From Baffinella frigidus (lineage: Eukaryota > Cryptophyceae > Cryptomonadales > Baffinellaceae): a DNA stretch of 13,244 nucleotides. Positions 8,799 through 11,700 of the stretch are shown piece after piece (position 1 is the first letter of the stretch; each line of letters starts with the position of its first letter). The notes beneath the pieces are model-generated. The model made no database searches. It saw only the letters and a list, made by a program, of their open reading frames with translations, and was not told the DNA's origin. The position numbers and the translations under genes were made by a program. The DNA is taken from positions 581,888 to 595,131 of the forward strand of contig MU646314.1 in the NCBI GenBank assembly GCA_026770585.1. Reading direction: 5' to 3'.

Positions 8799-11700
8799 TT
8801 CAGTCAACCTGGTTCGAAGGCGGGCCCGAGGAGGGCCTGGCGGCACTCGAACACGTTGGGAGCTGACACATAACCTGAAGAACCTCTATCAGAGACGAAC
8901 CCCTCAACCCTAAACCTGAACCCTAAACCCGAACCGAAAGGTGCTGGAGGAGATGCGAGAGGCAGACCTGCACCCGGACGTGGTCACTTTCAACTCCCTC
9001 ATCAACGCCTGCGCCCAGGCCGCCGTGTACCTACCCTCCTCCTCCTCCTGCTGCCAGCTACCGTTGCAACTGGGTAGGGAAAACTGTGTAAGATGGGAAA
9101 CTGTGGAAAGCGCTCTGTGACAAGCCTAATGCAAAAAGCTTACGTTAACGGACCCCTTAAGGGGTCGGTTAACGTGGGCTTACTGGAGCCGTTGATGGTC
9201 AACCGGGCTCTCAAATGATTTTAAAAGCGATTTCAGGACTTTTAAAGCCCAAGAATATTTTCCATTATAAATTTTGTACCAAAGTTACAACTGCGTTAAC
9301 GTAGGCTTTTTGCATGAAGCCTGCTCCTGGCAGTTGCCGTTTCAAGTGTGTCGCCGCGTTTGAACTGGACAGGGGTAACCCTCCTCCTGTCAGCTACCGT
9401 TTGACGTGGGTAGACTTCGCCAAGTGGCTACCCTCCTCCTGCTCCTGCCAGCTACCGTTTCAACTATGGATGGATCGAGTGGAGGTGTACAGGACACTCG
9501 TTCCGCCGCCGTGTGACAACCGACCTTTGTTTTCGTATTCATAGGCTAACGGCCTGAAAATGGGGTAGTTAGGCCTACGGCATTGCCTAGGACCTCCTAC
9601 CGTAGGCCGAGGGATCCTAGGGCCAAAAAATCTCGGCCTACGGTAGGAGGTCCTGGGCAATGCCGTAGGCCAAACTACCCCGTTTTCAGGCCGTTACCCT
9701 ATTAGTATGGCTGGCAGATGTGAAAACAGTTCTAGCAACGCCTTGCTGGTTTCAACGGATGTGGCTGGCGAGCGAGCCCTGAATGGCATTGGAACCCTTT
9801 CTGGGTGCGGCAGGAAAAAGGACAGTGCGGCCTTCGAACTCGCTCTGCAGGTACAGAGCCCCATGTACCTGCAAACAGGTGTACCTCGTTCTTGAGAAAG
9901 CGCCCCCCCCCCCAGGGCCACCATAGGGCCCTGGGCATAGCCCTACTGTAGGTTCCTAGGGAGAGGCGGTTTCTTGTGAGGCAAGGCGCCTTCGAACTCG
10001 CTCTGCAGGTATGCCTCACACCGGGCTACCCAGCAAACAAATCGTCAAGTCTAACCCAGTTTTCATTACTTTATCCGTAGGAACCCCCCCTATGTCCCTA
10101 CGGGTTGCCTACCATAGGGACGTAGGTGTTTTCGCTTATGGGTTATTCAAAATCCTTTCCAAGTCCGCTGTGTGGGTATTGAGTCCACGCTTGGTGCATC
10201 CACCGAAACTTCATCTTCTTCTTTATTACTCTCGGTCAAGGTCCTAGATAGGACCTTGGGCCTTGAGTTGAGTGATACAAACGTCTATGCGCCTTGATGA
10301 AACGAGCCCGCCTCAACGAACTGCTATGTTTCCAGGTGCTGGCACAGATGGACAGGGGGGGGGTGGCGCCGAATGTGGTGACCTTCAACTCGCTCTGCAC
10401 CATCATCGCTCGCGCCGCTGCCGCAGGGTGCGTTCATCTACCTAGTTCCGGCGTTGCGTAGCACCCTCCCGTACCACATACCCGGCTATGAAGGGATTCT
10501 GAGATTGGACGAGACTCACCCGGCACCAATGTCGCGCGTTGGTTGCAGGGCCATTTCGAAACAACCCGTGCTAGGTGCGGGCACTGAAATTTCTAGCACT
10601 CCAGACAAACCCGACATCAATCTCACGCGTTGGTTGCAGGCACATCTCGCACCCCGGGGCGGGCGGCATCGCCCGGGGCGTCTTGGCGGCATTCAGATTC
10701 AAACCCTAACCCCTAAATCAGGGACATATCGGACCCCGGGGCAGCAGCGATCCTCACACGCGTCTTGCTTGGGGCCACCCTAATTCCTGAACCCTAACCC
10801 CTCACCCAGGGACACATCGGACCGCGGGGCGGCGGTATCGCCCGGGGCGTCTCGGCGGCATTCAGATTCACACCCTACACCTTAAAGCAGGGACATATCG
10901 GACCCCGGGGCGGCGGTATCGCAAGGGCGGCAAGTGATCGAGATGATGCAAGCCTCAGACCTCTCGCCCAACATCATCACCTTCAACGCCATTCTCAACG
11001 CTGTTGAAAAGGCCGCCGAGGGCGGGGAGGTTGCTCCCGCAATCTAATCCCGCCAATTATTCCTCAGGAATACGATTTTGGCGTATCTTAAAGGGTGGAA
11101 ATAAGGCAGTCGCCTGTTTAGCCTTCATTTATAGCCTTAAGATACACCAAAATAGAATCGGAGATCCCCAAAATCGGCATCCTGAGGAATACTCGTCCGG
11201 ATGAAATCTCATCCCGCCAGCTATTGAAATCAAAACTCGGATATTTCGAGTCCTCTGGCGTGGCAACATCTTCACCTTCAACGCCATCATCCTCAACGCT
11301 GTTGAAAAGGCCGGCGAGGTCGGGATTTAGGGGTTAGAGATTAGGGTTGTTGAAAAGGCTGGCGAGAGCGGGGAGGTCGCTCCCTCAATCGTTGACATGC
11401 ATCTCTCGCAGAATCCTCTGCGTCTGTCCCACATAATCCACCTTTCCTCATGATCCACATAATTATCCCAAGTTTCAAAACCAAACGTGCCCCTTCGCCA
11501 CAGAACCGTACGCGTTTCCCGCAGAATCGTGCGAGCTTGCCACCAACCCTCACAGTCTGGGCAAATCGGGAAAAATGGCTCCAAAAATTCCCTTGAAGGC
11601 CGTCGGATTCCGACGGCCTCCAAGGGGGTTTGGTGTTTTTGACTTTGTCGATTTGCCCAAGTTGTGAGGGTTGGTGGTGCCGCAGAAGAATCGTGCGACT

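Larger units (their letters stand above)
7645..8803 (+). other. Intron 7 region: expected exon missing or broken
   Basis: By motif logic an exon of about 78 nt should lie here. The stretch contains an exon-7 edge copy, telomeric repeats, one degraded exon candidate (7924), three foldback elements (7987-8131, 8195-8321, 8475-8633), an exon-8 edge copy and a GA microsatellite. The AT-richer part at 8322-8474 has an open frame but no family pattern. Confidence 0.65.
9025..9820 (+). other. Intron 9: intron-start repeats and two foldbacks
   Basis: The intron start ('accctcctcctcc' to 'cagctaccgttgcaactggg') recurs imperfectly near 9323-9345, 9380-9413 and 9429-9470. 'gccgccgtgt', the exon-9 end plus donor, recurs at 9505-9514. 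Foldback elements are at 9131-9313 and 9547-9696. Confidence 0.7.
9851..10335 (+). other. Intron 10: two elements and exon-edge copy
   Basis: It contains the inverted CCTACAGTAGG element (9890-9978), the exon-10 edge copy, the single-arm copy of the 183-490 repeat (10068-10175) and a 'gtcctaga'/'taggacctt' hairpin near 10237-10258. No gene is seen. Confidence 0.65.
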
